Shown piece after piece: positions 18,324-27,151 of a stretch of DNA of 50,398 nucleotides; position 1 is the first letter of the stretch; every line of letters begins with the position of its first letter. Below the pieces are notes generated by a model. It searched no databases, was not told the DNA's origin, and saw only the letters and a program-made list of their open reading frames with translations. A program made the translations under genes and the position numbers. Source of the DNA: an uncultured Clostridium sp. (lineage in GTDB: Bacteria > Bacillota > Clostridia > TANB77 > CAG-508); assembly GCA_902496295.1 (NCBI GenBank), contig CABVAF010000007.1:1-50398 (forward strand), written 5' to 3'.

Positions 18324-19205
18324 TTATGCTCTTGGATGACTTTTCTTATATATTTCTTTTAGTTCTGGGTCTTGAAATTGAACATATACTTGAGTTGATG
18401 AAATATCTGAATGTCCAAGCATTGTTTGTATTGATTTTAAATCTGCACCGTTTTGTAGTAAATGTGTTGCAAATGAATGTCTTAGTACATGTGGTGTTAT
18501 GTCTTTTGCTATATGTGCTTGCTCTTTATAATATTTTATTATCTTCCAGAAACCTTGTCTTGTTAATCTTTTTCCATTTGTATTAACAAATAAAGCTCTT
18601 TCATTTTCATTTTTTATTATAACAGGTCTTGCCTCTTCTATATACTCTTTTAACGCCTTTAAAGACATTGTGCCTATTGGAATAGTTCTTTGCTTTTTGC
18701 CACTATTACATGTAACAAAACCCTCTTTTATATTTACATCATCTATGTTTAATGAAATTATTTCTGTTACTCTCATTCCTGTAGCATATGCAAATTCAAG
18801 CATTGCTTTATCTCTAGTTCCTTTTAAATCAACATCTTTTGGTTGTTCTAAAAGTAACTCTACTTCTTGTGATGTTAATACGCTTGGTGCTTTTTTCTCA
18901 ACTTTAGGTGATTGAATTCCATCTGTTGGATCATGTTTTACTTTTTTTATTCTTAATAAATATTGGTAAAATGATCTTATAGATGCTAAATTTCTAGAAA
19001 TAGTAGAAGTTTTCTTTCCCATCTCTTGTAATTTTTTTAAATATTCTTGTAAATCTTCACCATCTATCTTTAAATAGTTGATTCTGTTATTTTGAATATA
19101 GTCTCTATATTGTTCTATATCTCTTCTGTATGATTGTAATGTGTTATCTGACAACTTTTTGTCGTCTTGAAGAAATTCCAAAAATAATTTTATATGTTTT
19201 TCCAT
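18324..19205 (-). CDS. xerD: Site-specific tyrosine recombinase XerD
   Basis: XerD works with XerC at dif to resolve chromosome dimers at division. The N-terminal SAM-like DNA-binding domain covers residues 1-90. The catalytic domain shows all expected residues: R in TGMRVTEI, K in NSGKKQRTIP, H-x-x-R in PHVLRHSFATHLL, H in LGHSDISSTQ and the nucleophile Y in QVYVQF. The ending SHPRA and length of 293 fit XerD rather than a phage integrase. It sits downstream of spoIIM, a usual clostridial neighbourhood, so a chromosomal role is more likely than a mobile one. Confidence 0.9.
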   Translation of the reverse strand: MEKHIKLFLEFLQDDKKLSDNTLQSYRRDIEQYRDYIQNNRINYLKIDGEDLQEYLKKLQEMGKKTSTISRNLASIRSFYQYLLRIKKVKHDPTDGIQSPKVEKKAPSVLTSQEVELLLEQPKDVDLKGTRDKAMLEFAYATGMRVTEIISLNIDDVNIKEGFVTCNSGKKQRTIPIGTMSLKALKEYIEEARPVIIKNENERALFVNTNGKRLTRQGFWKIIKYYKEQAHIAKDITPHVLRHSFATHLLQNGADLKSIQTMLGHSDISSTQVYVQFQDPELKEIYKKSHPRA

Positions 19206-19343
19206 TTCAGCTCCCCTATCCCTTTAAAAATTATGCCGTATGTAATATAACTTTTTCATTAAAGAATTTACATAAATTACTTTATATGTTATATCAAATT
19301 ACGTTAAAATTGTAAAGATATTTTTAGTATTTTTTTATTTTTA

Positions 19344-19994
19344 TTATTGAAATAATCCTATTACAGTTTGAAGCAAACTTGTTGAAATATATGTTTCAAC
19401 CAATGATGCCACAATTAACATAATTAGCATTAATATTGAAAAAATAGTGTGTCTTATTATTTCTATTTTTACATTTTCTCTTCTTCTGTCTTTTATTATA
19501 GATTTATATAATTTCAGTCCACTTACAGCAAGTGATAAAATGCAAGGTATTATTATTATGTTTTGTAATAACATTGATGTTAGAAAAAATATTGTTCCAT
19601 TACCTGTACCAAATGTATAAGTTAGAGCTAAAACTGTATAACCTATGCAAAATCCTCTGTATGCAACTATTCCAAGCACAATTGGTATACCTATTACTGT
19701 TGAACCTGCAAACCACATAATAATACATAATATTACATTTTTCCAAATTGAACTTGTAATTAAAGCACTTTTATCTATTGTATATCCATCTTTCAAAGAA
19801 TTCGTAAATGTTGTTATATATGTACTTATTTCATTTCTTTGAGAAGTTTCTAAATTGTTTATAAAAACAATCGCTAATGCTATTCCTATAATGAATATAA
19901 TTGCTACAAAAGTATAAATTTTAATATTCTCTATAAAATAGTTTGTAACAAGTGTTAAAATTCTTTTATTATTTTTATTATTTGTATTTCTCAC
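19344..19994 (-). CDS. spoIIM: Stage II sporulation protein M
   Basis: SpoIIM joins SpoIID and SpoIIP in the peptidoglycan-remodelling complex that drives engulfment of the forespore. The 216-residue protein has about five membrane helices (near residues 23-47, 84-110, 117-140, 150-165 and 185-210), as expected. Conserved motifs such as FIENIKIY and IPIVLGIVAYRGFCIGYT are present. The start is a GTG at 19992-19994 with AGGAGG six bases before it. It is the main evidence that the host lineage forms spores. Confidence 0.9.
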   Translation of the reverse strand: MRNTNNKNNKRILTLVTNYFIENIKIYTFVAIIFIIGIALAIVFINNLETSQRNEISTYITTFTNSLKDGYTIDKSALITSSIWKNVILCIIMWFAGSTVIGIPIVLGIVAYRGFCIGYTVLALTYTFGTGNGTIFFLTSMLLQNIIIIPCILSLAVSGLKLYKSIIKDRRRENVKIEIIRHTIFSILMLIMLIVASLVETYISTSLLQTVIGLFQ

Positions 19995-20061
19995 GTTATT
20001 CCTCCTAATGTAGTTTTATACATAATGTCTATTCTATAACGTGAATTTTAGAACAAGAATT

Positions 20062-21255
20062 TTATCCTACTGTTAATTTACCATATACTCCTCCACCACC
20101 AGACTGAATATGCATTTTTCCTGTTCTAGCACATTCAATTGCTTTAGCGCTTTTTTCTCCAACAACTGCTTCTATATCATCTTCTGAAAGTTTATGTAAA
20201 ATATTCATTTCTGTTTCGAAGTTGTCTAATAATTTATCTATTGTTTTAGCACCAAGTCCTGGTACAAAAGTTAAAGGTATTTGATATATATATGGTGGTC
20301 TATTTATAGGGCTTTTTGTTTCTGGCTTGTCTTTTATTATCTCTATTCTGTCAAAAACTCCCATTACAACTTTGCTACTATCACATGTATCACATTTTGT
20401 AACAGGCGGAGTTCCCTCAATAGGTTTGTTACATAGCTCGCAATAAGTTCTATGATATTTACCAAGTTTTGGGTCTAACCCATAATTTGCTAAAACTTTT
20501 CTTCCGTCCTCGTTTTTTAAAGCTTTTACAAGTTCTTTAAAGCTTATATTTTCCATAAGTATTTTATTATATTCTCTTGCTATTTTAGGAAGTGAGTGAG
20601 CATCTGAATCTGTAATAAAAGTTCTTGTTTCTAACTCTGATATTTCATCAGCTAAAAATGTATCTGCACTTAAGCCTAATTCTACTGCAAATATTTTATT
20701 AAACTTTTCTTTAAAAATTCTTTCTAGCCTTTTTGTACAATTTCCATAAAAGCTTTTATATGGTGTAAAAATATGTGCTGGAACTAATATTCCATTGTGT
20801 TTTTCTACAATATCTACTAAATTATAGGCAGAAATTCTTGCCCTTTGCGTACTTAAAGTAATATTGTGTATGTAATTTGACATTTCATTTGAAAATGCTT
20901 TTATATCTGCTAAAGTTGGAAAATAGCATAAATTATGTGCACTTCCTGTTTTTCCATTTTCATTAACTTCTGACGTTTCTACTTCGCTTCCTAGAATTAT
21001 ACAAACTTTATCTTTATATATAATTCCTCCGTCCTCTATCTCGTATGCATCACCATTTTTCAAAAAATTCTCAATGTCTTCTATAACATAAGGAGATGCA
21101 CAGTCTATTATTCCAACCATTTGAATTCCTTTTCTGTCTGCGCATTCTTTTGCTATATTAGCAAAATTTAAAGACCTTGCAGCTGTTATTTTTATTGGCT
21201 TTCCATTTTCACTTCTTCCTATATGTACATGTAAATCTGCAAATATTTCTCTCAT
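20062..21255 (-). CDS. Endonuclease Q family protein (PHP phosphoesterase with zinc finger and HhH)
   Basis: The N-terminal PHP metallo-domain begins ADLHVHIGRS and keeps the other metal ligands (GSEVETSE; PAHIFTPY; TDSDAHSLP). A zinc finger follows (YCELCNKP...CDTCDSS), then a helix-hairpin-helix segment (FVPGLGAKTIDKLL) near residue 345. This is the architecture of EndoQ, which in Thermococcales nicks DNA 5' of deaminated bases and abasic sites. A repair role is inferred here. The length of 397 is normal. It lies upstream of spoIIM with a 67-base gap. Confidence 0.85.
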   Translation of the reverse strand: MREIFADLHVHIGRSENGKPIKITAARSLNFANIAKECADRKGIQMVGIIDCASPYVIEDIENFLKNGDAYEIEDGGIIYKDKVCIILGSEVETSEVNENGKTGSAHNLCYFPTLADIKAFSNEMSNYIHNITLSTQRARISAYNLVDIVEKHNGILVPAHIFTPYKSFYGNCTKRLERIFKEKFNKIFAVELGLSADTFLADEISELETRTFITDSDAHSLPKIAREYNKILMENISFKELVKALKNEDGRKVLANYGLDPKLGKYHRTYCELCNKPIEGTPPVTKCDTCDSSKVVMGVFDRIEIIKDKPETKSPINRPPYIYQIPLTFVPGLGAKTIDKLLDNFETEMNILHKLSEDDIEAVVGEKSAKAIECARTGKMHIQSGGGGVYGKLTVG

Positions 21256-21350
21256 TTTTTGTTCCTCGCTTTTTAATTTTATTTAATAAATATGATTATT
21301 TAATTTCAGTGTTTTTACATCTGTACCGGTTATTTCTATTAAAAAATCCA

Positions 21351-21398
21351 ACAAAAAAGATTGGTCTATTTTTAAACCACATTCCAATCTTTTGTTTT
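21351..21398 (-). terminator. Intrinsic terminator
   Basis: CAAAAGATTGG and CCAATCTTTTTTG on the minus strand form a stem with a loop of about 20 bases and a T-run. It follows the stop of the 94-residue gene and closes the tmcAL-coaE-small-gene run. Confidence 0.65.
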
Positions 21399-21407
21399 TA
21401 CTTATAT

Positions 21408-21692
21408 TTATCTTTCCATAGAATCTGATGTTCTATCTCCTTGTTCTTGTACAGGATGGTCCATATCATAATTTCTGTCAAAGAAACGTCTTAATTCATC
21501 ACCTGTAACTATTTTACTTCTATCTTCTTGTAATTTTAAACTTTCGTTTTTTTGTTTTTCTTCTGCTATTCTTGTTCTAGCATTAGCATAAAAAGAAACT
21601 GCTCTGCTTGCCCCATCTATAGTATCTTTTATACTTAATTCGCTATTAAATACACGTTTTGCCTCGCTAATAATTCCATTCATATTATTCAT
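21408..21692 (-). CDS. Small protein of unknown function, 94 aa
   Basis: Not recognised. The sequence begins MNNMNGIISEAKRVF and is mostly helical and charged, with no membrane segment. Its ATG overlaps the stop of the upstream gene by four bases (ATGA), with GGAGGCGG seven bases before it, which strongly supports translation and coupling to the 179-residue partner. The two products probably act together. Mid-protein segments (SFYANARTRIAEEK) suggest a short coiled coil. Confidence 0.7.
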   Translation of the reverse strand: MNNMNGIISEAKRVFNSELSIKDTIDGASRAVSFYANARTRIAEEKQKNESLKLQEDRSKIVTGDELRRFFDRNYDMDHPVQEQGDRTSDSMER

Positions 21693-22228
21693 ATAAGAAC
21701 CGCCTCCATTTGATTTACAAAGTCTTTAAATTGTTCTAAATACCTATTAGGTTTATCTTTTAAATTTCTATATTCTAATAAAACTAATGCTTCATCAACT
21801 TTGAATGCAATTCTTTCTGGTCTATCTAATAACATTCCTCCAAATTGGTCTACTAACTCTAGAATGTCACTTTCTTTTTCTCTATTCTCATTTATCGTGT
21901 ATCTATTTACACCCTCACAAATTCTACAAAATCTATCTGAAAATCCTAATTCAGACAAATATTCTGCTCCTTCTTTTGCATATAACTTTATTCTTGATAA
22001 ATCTCCTGGAAGATTACTCTTTTTACAATTACATAATAAACAAGCTGTTACTACTTCATTTTCATCTACACCTAAGTTTGCATTATCTAAGAATAACTTT
22101 AATAAAAGCGTTTTAAAGATAACAGAATTATCATAAAATATTCCTGTTTTCTTTTGCAAATAATATAAAATTTCTAATTTTCTTCCCCAGTTTTTCTCAG
22201 ACAAAATATAATCTGCAAATGTTTCCAT
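21689..22228 (-). CDS. Protein with possible degenerate HD-type helical fold, 179 aa
   Basis: The start is the ATG at 22226-22228, with GAGGG six bases upstream; an in-frame GTG four codons earlier contains that ribosome site and is rejected. The pattern of VVTACLLCNCKKS, then IKLYAKEGAEYLSELGF, then FCRICEGVNRYT follows the spacing of HD-GYP helices, but the H-D metal ligands are absent (LCNCKK in place of LHDIGK). If related, it would be a non-catalytic member. Several cysteines lie in the central part. It is followed at once by the 94-residue gene and preceded by coaE. Confidence 0.65.
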   Translation of the reverse strand: METFADYILSEKNWGRKLEILYYLQKKTGIFYDNSVIFKTLLLKLFLDNANLGVDENEVVTACLLCNCKKSNLPGDLSRIKLYAKEGAEYLSELGFSDRFCRICEGVNRYTINENREKESDILELVDQFGGMLLDRPERIAFKVDEALVLLEYRNLKDKPNRYLEQFKDFVNQMEAVLI

Positions 22229-22343
22229 ATTATCCCTCACAAAGGTATTATTCTTATGTAATTATTATACTGATTTTCAAATAAATTATATTGCAAAAAA
22301 ATACCAAAATCAACAATGTTATATAAATGTCAAATAGTTGTAA

Positions 22344-22931
22344 TTATTTTGTAATATTGTTTAATTCTGGTATTTTTTCTAATTGCCTTTCCATTTGCTT
22401 AATATGGTCATCGTTTAAGATTATGTAATCACAACGAGATGTGTAAAATTTATTTGGCTTTTGTGCATTTAATCTCTTGTTTGCATCATCTTCTGATATA
22501 TTGTCTCTTTTTATAATTCTATTTAATTGATCTCTTCTATTTGTTGAAATAACTGCTATAGTAATATCACATAGTTTATCTAATTTACATTCTATTAAAA
22601 GTGGTGCATCTATAGCAAAATTTTTATTTTCTTTAAGTTTTTCCTTTACTTCTTTCGTAATAAATTTAAATGTGCAGCTATTTAATAAATGTCTCTTGTC
22701 TCTATCTGTATAAATTATATTTGCTAATTTTTTCCTATTTAATGTACCGTCTTCTAATAATATTTCTTCACCGAATTTACTAACTATTTCTCCTAAATAT
22801 TCTCTATTTGTATCGGTTAATTTTCTTGCTATTTTATCTGCATCTATAATTTCTATATTGTACTTCTCATTTAATATTTCACAAGCTGTACTTTTACCAG
22901 CTCCTGAACTTCCAGTAATTCCAATAATCAT
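22344..22931 (-). CDS. coaE: Dephospho-CoA kinase
   Basis: Last step of coenzyme A synthesis, phosphorylating the 3'-OH of dephospho-CoA with ATP. The P-loop GSSGAGKST spans residues 7-15, followed by the DADKIAR motif, the substrate-binding lid region (KLANIIYTDRDKRHLLN) and APLLIE. The 195 residues match the family size. The ribosome site is weak (GTGAGAAATAAAT). It lies about 50 bases after tmcAL. Confidence 0.94.
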   Translation of the reverse strand: MIIGITGSSGAGKSTACEILNEKYNIEIIDADKIARKLTDTNREYLGEIVSKFGEEILLEDGTLNRKKLANIIYTDRDKRHLLNSCTFKFITKEVKEKLKENKNFAIDAPLLIECKLDKLCDITIAVISTNRRDQLNRIIKRDNISEDDANKRLNAQKPNKFYTSRCDYIILNDDHIKQMERQLEKIPELNNITK

Positions 22932-22983
22932 ATTTATTTCTCACATGATATATGTAATATATCTTTTCCCCTTTCCTTAAGTT

Positions 22984-24216
22984 TTATAAAGTAATTATTT
23001 TATGTGTATAATCTAGATTTGCATGAGCATCTTTTAAATATCCTAAAGTGTATATATCTGTTGCATTTATATCTATTTGCAATAAACGTTTTAAATTTTT
23101 ATTTTTACTTTCTGTCATAAATTTCTTTACAGATGTTATAACAGGTACATTAGTATTCATTTTAGAAATTTCTGAAATTAAAGTTTTTCCTCTATTACTA
23201 ACTCCTAAAACTCTAATATAAGGATTTACTTTTTTAGATATCTCCATATCTTTTTTAGTAATTCCTAGCAGTACATAAACTAATATTCTTTGTATTCTAG
23301 TTTGTGTATATCTTTTGCTTTTTACAATATTAATAAAATCCATTAAATTATTGCACATATCAGATGCATTTTTAATTGCATTTTCTAATCCTTCTGAAAC
23401 ATCTGGTAAATCAGCTATTTCAGCCACACTCATTTTTCTTAGTGCATATAATATTTCTTTTTGAAATATAGCTAAATCTATTACATATTTTCCTTGATTT
23501 ACACAATTTGCTAATAAATTATAAGAAAATTTAGGCATAACCTTTCTTATTTCTTCATACTCACCTCTGGTTATCATTCTCCTTATTGCTGTAGCACTTG
23601 CAAAATCATCTACTATAAATTCATCATTATATAAAACTTTTTCTCTTGGTATTCCCACAGGATACATAGTACTTCTTAACTTTTTTAAGGCTTTTAAATA
23701 TTCTATTGCTAAAATATTATTTGAACTAGTCATTACATTTATATATTTTTTTATATCGTTTAAGTACATCATTACAGCATTTTCTCTTGCCTTTGGAAAA
23801 GAAATTCCTTTACTAAGCTCATGATTTAAAATTGTTACATATTCCTTAGGCTCTTGGTATAATACTGTTGCAATATTATTTAAAAGCGAAATATCTTTTG
23901 CTTCCATTCCAAATGCTATATTATCTACTATACCCAAACTATTTAATAATTTAACTGCCCCTTCTGCAAAATTTTCTGCACTTGAAACACTATAAACTGT
24001 TGGAAGTTCTATTACTAAATCTGCTCCTCCCTTAAGAGCCATTTCTGCTTTTGTCCATTTATCTACTATAGAAGTGTTTCCTCTTTGTACGAAATTTCCA
24101 GAGATAACACAAACAGTATAATTTGAATTTGTTTGCTCTATTGATTGCATCATATGATATAGATGCCCATTGTGAAATGGATTATATTCGCCAATAATTC
24201 CAAGTACTCTGCCCAA
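22984..24216 (-). CDS. tmcAL: tRNA(Met) cytidine acetate ligase TmcAL
   Basis: TmcAL makes N4-acetylcytidine at the wobble position of elongator tRNA-Met from acetate and ATP. The nucleotidyltransferase-like motif GIIGEYNPFHNGHLYH is at residues 6-21, followed by SGNFVQRG and the conserved KWTKAEMALKGGADLVIELP. The length of 410 is typical. The start codon is TTG (24214-24216) with GGGG nine bases upstream; no ATG is available closer to the motif. It is divergent from rnhA. Confidence 0.92.
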   Translation of the reverse strand: MGRVLGIIGEYNPFHNGHLYHMMQSIEQTNSNYTVCVISGNFVQRGNTSIVDKWTKAEMALKGGADLVIELPTVYSVSSAENFAEGAVKLLNSLGIVDNIAFGMEAKDISLLNNIATVLYQEPKEYVTILNHELSKGISFPKARENAVMMYLNDIKKYINVMTSSNNILAIEYLKALKKLRSTMYPVGIPREKVLYNDEFIVDDFASATAIRRMITRGEYEEIRKVMPKFSYNLLANCVNQGKYVIDLAIFQKEILYALRKMSVAEIADLPDVSEGLENAIKNASDMCNNLMDFINIVKSKRYTQTRIQRILVYVLLGITKKDMEISKKVNPYIRVLGVSNRGKTLISEISKMNTNVPVITSVKKFMTESKNKNLKRLLQIDINATDIYTLGYLKDAHANLDYTHKIITL

Positions 24217-24235
24217 AGAAAAACACCCCTTAATC

Positions 24236-24264
24236 TTGTAAATTTAACTAACTACTGATATAAT
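24236..24264 (+). promoter_or_regulatory. Promoter of rnhA
   Basis: TTGTAA (24236-24241) and TATAAT (24259-24264) are 17 bases apart, about 50 bases before the rnhA ATG. The gap between tmcAL and rnhA is only about 100 bases, so the divergent promoter must lie close by. Confidence 0.65.
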
Positions 24265-24317
24265 AACATAAAAATTAAAATTTTACAATTACTTTAATTT
24301 TATTAAGGAGAAAAAAC

Positions 24318-24755
24318 ATGGAACAAATTACAATATACACAGATGGTGCTTGTAGCGGCAATCCGGGTCCTGGTGGTTGGGGCGCAATATTAATTTTTAA
24401 AGATGTAAAAAAAGAACTTTCAGGTGGAAGTAAAAACACTACAAATAATATTATGGAAATGACAGCAGTAATAGAATCTCTTAAAGCTTTAAAAAAACCA
24501 TGTGAGGTTCAACTATATAGTGATAGTGCATATGTAGTAAATGCATTTTTGCAACATTGGGTTGATGGTTGGCAAAGAAATAATTGGAAAACATCTGATA
24601 AAAAAGATGTTAAAAACAAAGAACTTTGGTTAGAATTAATAAATTTAACTAAAATTCACAATGTCACTTTTAATAAAGTAAAGGGACATGCAGATAATGA
24701 GCTAAATAACAGATGTGACGAACTTGCAAGAAATGCAATTAAGACTATTGTTTAA
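24318..24755 (+). CDS. rnhA: Ribonuclease HI
   Basis: Degrades RNA in RNA-DNA hybrids. The DEDD catalytic set is complete: D9 in YTDGACSGN, E47 in IMEMTAV, D69 in LYSDSAYV and D134 in NRCDELAR, with H124 in KGHADN. The basic handle region (WQRNNWKTSDKKDVKNK) is present, as in E. coli RNase HI. At 145 residues it is a stand-alone enzyme without an added hybrid-binding domain. AAGGAG precedes the ATG, and a strong terminator follows. Confidence 0.97.
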   Translation: MEQITIYTDGACSGNPGPGGWGAILIFKDVKKELSGGSKNTTNNIMEMTAVIESLKALKKPCEVQLYSDSAYVVNAFLQHWVDGWQRNNWKTSDKKDVKNKELWLELINLTKIHNVTFNKVKGHADNELNNRCDELARNAIKTIV

Positions 24756-24773
24756 ATATTTTTTATCATATGC

Positions 24774-24813
24774 AAAAGTGATACCAACTTTAGCAATGTT
24801 GGTATCACTTTTT
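24774..24813 (+). terminator. Intrinsic terminator after rnhA
   Basis: AAAAGTGATACCAAC pairs perfectly with GTTGGTATCACTTTT over a nine-base loop, with a T-run. It can act in both directions between rnhA and the relic on the minus strand. Confidence 0.9.
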
Positions 24814-24862
24814 GCGTATTATTTTGTTGTTTTTACTAATGTTTATAATATATCTCTTAGCA

Positions 24863-25009
24863 TTATTCTTTAACTTTTTTATCTAATTTTTCTATTTCCT
24901 CTATACTTAATCCTGTTATCTCACTTATTTGCTCTATATCTAATCCTAATTCTAGCATATCCTTTGCTACATGCTCATCATCATTTTTTCTATTTTGCAA
25001 TAACCCCAC
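24863..25009 (-). pseudogene. Relic tail of an Rpn/PD-(D/E)XK-type gene
   Basis: An open frame of 48 codons (GTG at 25007-25009) encodes a stretch with AKDMLELGLDIEQISEITG followed by LSIEEIEKL. It matches in pattern the C-terminus of the Rpn-type nuclease at 48343 (AKNLLKENVSIETIIKATG). The nuclease domain is missing, so this is most likely the 3' remnant of such a gene. It begins one base after the stop of the CmpB-like gene and could still be translated through coupling, but no function is implied. Confidence 0.6.
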
Positions 25010-25010
25010 T

Positions 25011-25919
25011 TTAGTCTCTCCCTTCTTTTTTTCTATCTTTTATTTTTACCTTTTTCTTTATCTCATTGGTTTTGTCATTAAATTTTTGTTGAACTTCACT
25101 TGCTTTATTATTTATCTTTTTCTGTACACTATTCGCTTTATCATTTATTTTTCGTTGCATATCATTTGCCTTGTCATTTATTTTTTTCTGTACATCACTT
25201 GCTTTATTTGTAAGTTCTTCTTTTACTTCTGCTGTTTTTCTTTTTATTTCTTTACCTTTTTCCTTTAGAATTGTCGTAAAGTCTGGGAAAGCATCTATTA
25301 ATCTTCTATTTAAGAATGACTTACTTCTTAATATTTCTCTTACCTTTTCAGTAATTACATCTGTACTATCTTTACCTTCACTTTGAATAACTTCTCTATT
25401 TGTCTTTTTAAAGTTATATATTATTTTAGATGAAACTATAACATCTGTTGCAAATATAACCGCAATAATAATAGAAACTACATTAAGGATATTGCTTCCC
25501 ATTCCTTGTATAATGGATAATAAAAATGGGTTAAATAAATAAACAATTAGCAAACCTGCGATTCCAAAAGGCACTAATGTTTCTAAACATATCCTGCCAT
25601 TGATGTTAAATCTCATATTACTATAATCCCACCATCTTGCATTAAAAGCTTTTTCCATAATAAAACTTGTAGCATATTCAAGTGCTCCACATAAAACCAT
25701 TGCAAGAATAAATAGTCCAACTGGATGCTCTTCAAATGGTGTTAAACATAATGTAATTAAAACTGCTCCGCATCCATAAATTGGGCAATACGGTCCTATT
25801 AGAAATCCTCTATCTGCAAGTTTATGTTTTTGAACTAATTGCAAAACCACTTCACATATCCAACCTGCAACAGAATATATAATAAATAACATAAAGTATA
25901 TAGGTATACTATATTCCAT
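25011..25919 (-). CDS. CmpB-like ('putative ABC transporter permease' family) membrane protein with 11-residue repeat tail
   Basis: The first 175 residues form about five membrane helices and carry family motifs SVAGWICEVV, RGFLIGPYCPIYG, EYATSF and WDYS. They match a widespread Firmicute family labelled 'putative ABC transporter permease' whose function is not proven. After a linker with RRLIDAFPDF, residues 238-292 hold five tandem 11-residue units of the type (D/N)KA(S/N)-x-(V/M)Q-(K/R)KIN. Such 11-mers usually make long amphipathic helices lying on membranes, as in LEA proteins and synuclein. The last residues are strongly basic. The repeats are cytoplasmic if the N-terminus faces out; topology is not determined. 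Confidence 0.8.
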   Translation of the reverse strand: MEYSIPIYFMLFIIYSVAGWICEVVLQLVQKHKLADRGFLIGPYCPIYGCGAVLITLCLTPFEEHPVGLFILAMVLCGALEYATSFIMEKAFNARWWDYSNMRFNINGRICLETLVPFGIAGLLIVYLFNPFLLSIIQGMGSNILNVVSIIIAVIFATDVIVSSKIIYNFKKTNREVIQSEGKDSTDVITEKVREILRSKSFLNRRLIDAFPDFTTILKEKGKEIKRKTAEVKEELTNKASDVQKKINDKANDMQRKINDKANSVQKKINNKASEVQQKFNDKTNEIKKKVKIKDRKKEGRD

Positions 25920-26014
25920 AACTCTTACCTTCTCTTTTATTTTCTTTTTTATTTTACGTTTAATTTATACATAGTATTTATTTTTTTCTTTTTTTATTAA
26001 TTTATAATTACATT

Positions 26015-27124
26015 TTATAGTTTTATAATTTTTTCCCATGGCAAATTTTCTTTTCCAAAATGTCCATAATTAGTCGTTAAATTATATATTGGTTTTTTTA
26101 ATTCTAAATAATTAATTATTCCATTTGGAGTTAAGTCAAACTTGTCTTTTATTAATTCTACTAATTTCTCTTCTGTCTTTGTTCCAGTTTTAAAAGTATT
26201 AATATAAATTGATAATGGCTCTTTCTTTCCAATGGCATACGACACTTGAATTTCGCATTTTTTAGCATATCCATTTGCTACAATATTTTTCGCAATATGA
26301 CGCAACATATATGCAGCAGACCTGTCTACCTTACTCGCATCTTTACCTGAAAAAGCTCCACCTCCATGTCTTGCATAACCACCATAAGTATCTACTATTA
26401 TTTTTCTTCCAGTAAGTCCTGTGTCTCCTAGTGGTCCTCCTATTACAAATCTTCCTGTTGGATTTATATAAATTTTTGTATGATTATCTATCATGTTTTT
26501 TGGAACCACTCTCTTTATTACTTTCTCTATTAAATCTTTTTCTATCTTTTCACTCGGCACGTTTGGTAAATGCTGAGTAGAAATCAATATTGTTTCTATT
26601 CTTTTTGGTAAATCATTTTCATATTCTACTGTAACCTGAGTTTTCCCATCTGGTCTCAAATATTCTATTTCTTTTGTTTTTCTTACATCTGCAAGCATTT
26701 TAGAAAGTTTATGTGCCATATTTATTGCATAAGGCATATAATTTTCAGTTTCATCACAGGCATATCCAAACATTATTCCTTGGTCTCCTGCTCCGCCTAT
26801 GTCTACTCCTAGAGCTATATCCGCACTTTGTTTATTTATATTCATTTTAACTTCACAAGTTCTATAGTCCATATCTGTATTGTCATTATCATAACCCACT
26901 TCTTTAATAGTATTCCTTACAATTTCTTCTACATCTATATCTGCATTTGATGTAACTTCTCCTGCTACTACAATTAGGTTTCTTGATGCAAATGTTTCAA
27001 CAGCCACCCTAGAATTTTCATCTTTTTTTATATATTCATTGAGTATATTATCTGAAATAGTATCACAAAGCTTGTCTGGATGTCCTTCTGTTACACTTTC
27101 AGATGTAAAATAGTAGTGATTCAT
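26015..27124 (-). CDS. metK: S-adenosylmethionine synthase
   Basis: Makes SAM from methionine and ATP. Signatures include SVTEGHPDKLCD with the ATP-binding histidine, GAGDQGIMFGYA, the loop GGGAFSGKDASKVDRSAAY and the C-terminal NYGHFGKENLPWE. The length of 369 is slightly shorter than the usual 385-395, with a trimmed C-terminus, but no active-site motif is missing. GGGAGG precedes the ATG. The gap to the upstream gene is 27 bases, so there is no room for a SAM riboswitch; it is probably cotranscribed with that gene. SAM feeds miaB, ispG-type radical chemistry and methylation. Confidence 0.96.
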   Translation of the reverse strand: MNHYYFTSESVTEGHPDKLCDTISDNILNEYIKKDENSRVAVETFASRNLIVVAGEVTSNADIDVEEIVRNTIKEVGYDNDNTDMDYRTCEVKMNINKQSADIALGVDIGGAGDQGIMFGYACDETENYMPYAINMAHKLSKMLADVRKTKEIEYLRPDGKTQVTVEYENDLPKRIETILISTQHLPNVPSEKIEKDLIEKVIKRVVPKNMIDNHTKIYINPTGRFVIGGPLGDTGLTGRKIIVDTYGGYARHGGGAFSGKDASKVDRSAAYMLRHIAKNIVANGYAKKCEIQVSYAIGKKEPLSIYINTFKTGTKTEEKLVELIKDKFDLTPNGIINYLELKKPIYNLTTNYGHFGKENLPWEKIIKL

Positions 27125-27151
27125 AAAATCCTCCCTTTAATAAGACATTTA

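Noticed and set aside
18324..19205. Phage or mobile-element integrase
   Set aside because: Length, the SHPRA-type C-terminus and the spoIIM neighbourhood fit chromosomal XerD; no element ends or other phage genes are nearby.
25044..25208. CRISPR-like repeat array
   Set aside because: The 33-base periodicity is the coding repeat of 11 residues in an intact reading frame, with no unique spacers.
27125..27151. SAM riboswitch before metK
   Set aside because: Only 27 bases separate metK from the upstream gene, with no room for the structure.
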